Shown here: in pieces, positions 62,356 through 64,000 of the stretch | Layout: the number at the start of each line of letters is the position of its first letter | How positions within the stretch are numbered: position 1 is the first letter of the stretch | Assembly (NCBI GenBank): GCA_963786975.1 | Contig: CAWBBE010000008.1 | Span: forward strand, 248,001 to 312,000 | Length of the DNA stretch: 64,000 nt | Direction of reading: 5' to 3' | Source: Palsa-506 sp963786975 | GTDB lineage: Bacteria > Actinomycetota > Actinomycetes > Streptosporangiales > Streptosporangiaceae | Program-made: the position numbers and the translations under genes | Notes under the pieces: model-generated | The model's input: the letters and a program-made list of their open reading frames with translations, nothing else | What the model was told of the DNA's origin: nothing | The model's database searches: none

Positions 62356-64000
62356 CCGCCCCGGCGATCGACACCCGGTCCGGCCGTCGGCCAGCCTGGC
62401 CCGCCCGGGCCACCGGGCCGGCCGTCTGCGCCGCCTGCTGGCCGGCCCCGGGCAGCCCGCCTGGGCCAGGCCCGCACTGCTCGCCCTGCTGGGCCTGACC
62501 GCGGTCCTGTACCTGGCCGGGCTGGACCGCAGCGGCTGGGCCAACGACTTCTACTCGGCCGCCGTGCAGGCCGGCAGCAGCAGCTGGAAGGCGTTCTTCT
62601 TCGGGTCGTTCGACGCGTCGGGCTTCATCACGGTCGACAAGACGCCGGCCTCGCTCTGGGTGATGGACCTGTCCGCCCGCATCTTCGGCCTGAACTACTG
62701 GAGCGTGCTGGTCCCGCAGGCGGTGGAGGGCGTGGCGTGCGTCGGAGTGCTGTACGCCGCGGTGCGGCGGTGGTTCGGCCCGGCGGCCGGACTGCTGGCC
62801 GGGTCGGTGCTCGCGCTGACCCCGGTAGCCGCGCTGATGTTCCGGTTCAACAACCCGGACGCGCTGCTCGTGCTGCTGCTGACGCTGGCCGCCTACGCGC
62901 TGACGCGGGCGGTCGAGTCCGGCCGTACCCGGTGGATCGTGCTGGGCGGCGCCCTGATCGGATTCGGCTTCCTGGCCAAGATGATGCAGGCATTCCTGGT
63001 CCTGCCGCCGTTCGCGCTGGCCTATCTGGTCGCCGGGCCGCCGCGGCTGGGCCGCCGCCTGCTGCAGTTGCTGGCCGGGGCCGCGGCGGTGATCGTCTCG
63101 GCCGGCTGGTGGGTGGCCGCGGTCATGCTGACGCCGGCCGCCGACCGTCCCTACGTGGGCGGCTCCACCAGCGACAGCATCCTGCAACTGGCCCTCGGCT
63201 ATAACGGACTCGGGCGGCTGGACGGGAACGAGGCCGGCTCGGTCGGCTTCGGCGGCGCTGGCGGGGGCGGCGCCCGCGCCGGGGGCGGCGGGGCGGGCTC
63301 GGCGTTCGGCGGCTCCACCGGGATCAGCCGTCTGCTCGGCTCGGCGATGGGCGGGCAGATCAGCTGGCTGCTGCCGGCCGCGCTGGTCGCGCTGGCGGCG
63401 CTGTTGTGGCTGTCCCGGCGGGCTCCGCGGACCGACCGGGTCCGGGCGGCCGCGCTGATCTGGGGCGGATCGCTGCTGGTCACCGGCCTGGTGTTCAGCT
63501 TCATGGCCGGGATCATCCACCCGTACTACACGGTCGCGCTGGCGCCGGCCATCGGCGCGCTCGTCGGCATCGGGGCGGTCAGCGCCTGGCGGATCCGTTC
63601 TTCGCTGACCGGCCGGGTCATGCTGGCCGCCGCGGTGGCGGTGACCGCGCTGTGGGCCTATCAGCTGCTGGGCCGGACGCCGTCGTGGCATCCGGTGCTC
63701 CGGCCGCTGGTGCTGGTGGCCGGCCTGGGCGCGGGCGCGGCGCTGGCCGCCGGGCCGCGGCTGGGCGGGCTGGCCGGCCGGGCCCGCACGGCGCGCGGGC
63801 GGGCGGTGCTCGGGGTGGCCGCCGTTCCGGTCGCGCTGTTCGCCATCTTCGCCGGGCCGGCCGCCTACACCCTGGCCACGGTCAGCACCGCGCACACCGG
63901 GGCGATCCCGTCCGCCGGGCCCGCCATCGCGACCGCGGGCGGCCCGGGCGGCGCTGGCCGCGCGGGCGGGATCGCGGCCCGCGGCTTCGGGCCGCCGGGG
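62352..64000 (+). CDS. GT39/ArnT-like polyprenyl-phosphate sugar transferase, incomplete at window end
   Basis: ATG 62352 overlaps the previous stop (ATGA). A shift before about 62430 is needed to enter the long frame (LLAGPGQPAWARPALLALLG); a GTG at 62330 would avoid it. Family features are the first-loop acidic site (GLDRSGWANDFYSAAVQAGS), FITVDKTPASLWVMDLSARI and FNNPDALLVLLLTLAAYALT, with many membrane spans. A Gly/Ala-rich loop (63244-63320) is low complexity. The frame is open to the window edge. It transfers a sugar from a polyprenyl carrier at the outer membrane face. Confidence 0.85.

Overview
The window is very GC-rich and gene-dense, with GTG and TTG starts, four-base ATGA/GTGA overlaps, a SigK/RskA-type pair, an actinobacterial Asp23/AmaP envelope cluster and an rnhA-type gene directly upstream of rnpB. 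This points to a filamentous actinobacterium, probably near Streptosporangiales or Streptomycetales. No lineage marker in the window settles the genus.

Layout: (1) 1-2.2 kb is a pile-up of IS110-family elements, one inserted in the 3' end of another. (2) 2.35-6.66 kb holds a seven-gene Asp23/Gls24 envelope-stress operon on the minus strand, divergent from an ECF-like sigma factor and a zinc-finger/Asp23 gene. (3) 7.1-8.5 kb is an IS3 element; 9.4 kb is a DUF3995 membrane protein. (4) 10.07-17.40 kb is an IS21-family element with an 8-bp target duplication. It carries an unusual coiled-coil passenger gene, and its istA is split by a 'recombinase in trio' (RIT) element with 30-bp perfect terminal repeats. 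(5) 18.3-41.6 kb is an accessory array punctuated by partial copies of the 3' half of rnpB (RNase P RNA) at 18.5, 28.7, 34.3 (degenerate) and 36.2 kb, all in the orientation of the complete rnpB at 41.2-41.6 kb. Each good copy ends at the same recombinase-like core, and a conserved element arm follows. I read this as serial integration of mobile elements into rnpB, each bringing its own rnpB 3' end. Cargo includes two giant beta-rich proteins with a papain-like cysteine peptidase candidate, a VapBC-like pair, a tyrosine recombinase/XRE/zinc-ribbon operon, a secreted repeat protein, a PLP decarboxylase, an M20 amidohydrolase and a TRIC-family channel. (6) 41.6-64 kb looks like ordinary chromosome: RNase H/phosphatase, zinc-ribbon protein, PPOX-type protein, SigK/RskA with a molybdopterin oxidoreductase, alpha/beta hydrolase, CYTH protein, serine hydrolase, an electron-transfer operon (ApbE, ferric-reductase-like, NuoF-like, ferredoxin), a two-component system, a PadR regulator with a membrane protein, a GNAT enzyme, GT2-GtrA and GT39 glycosyltransferases.

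At least twelve genes, housekeeping ones included, are broken by apparent one- or two-base indels, mostly in G/C runs. Many of these may be sequence errors rather than true pseudogenes, so frameshifted genes are annotated over their full span with the break stated.
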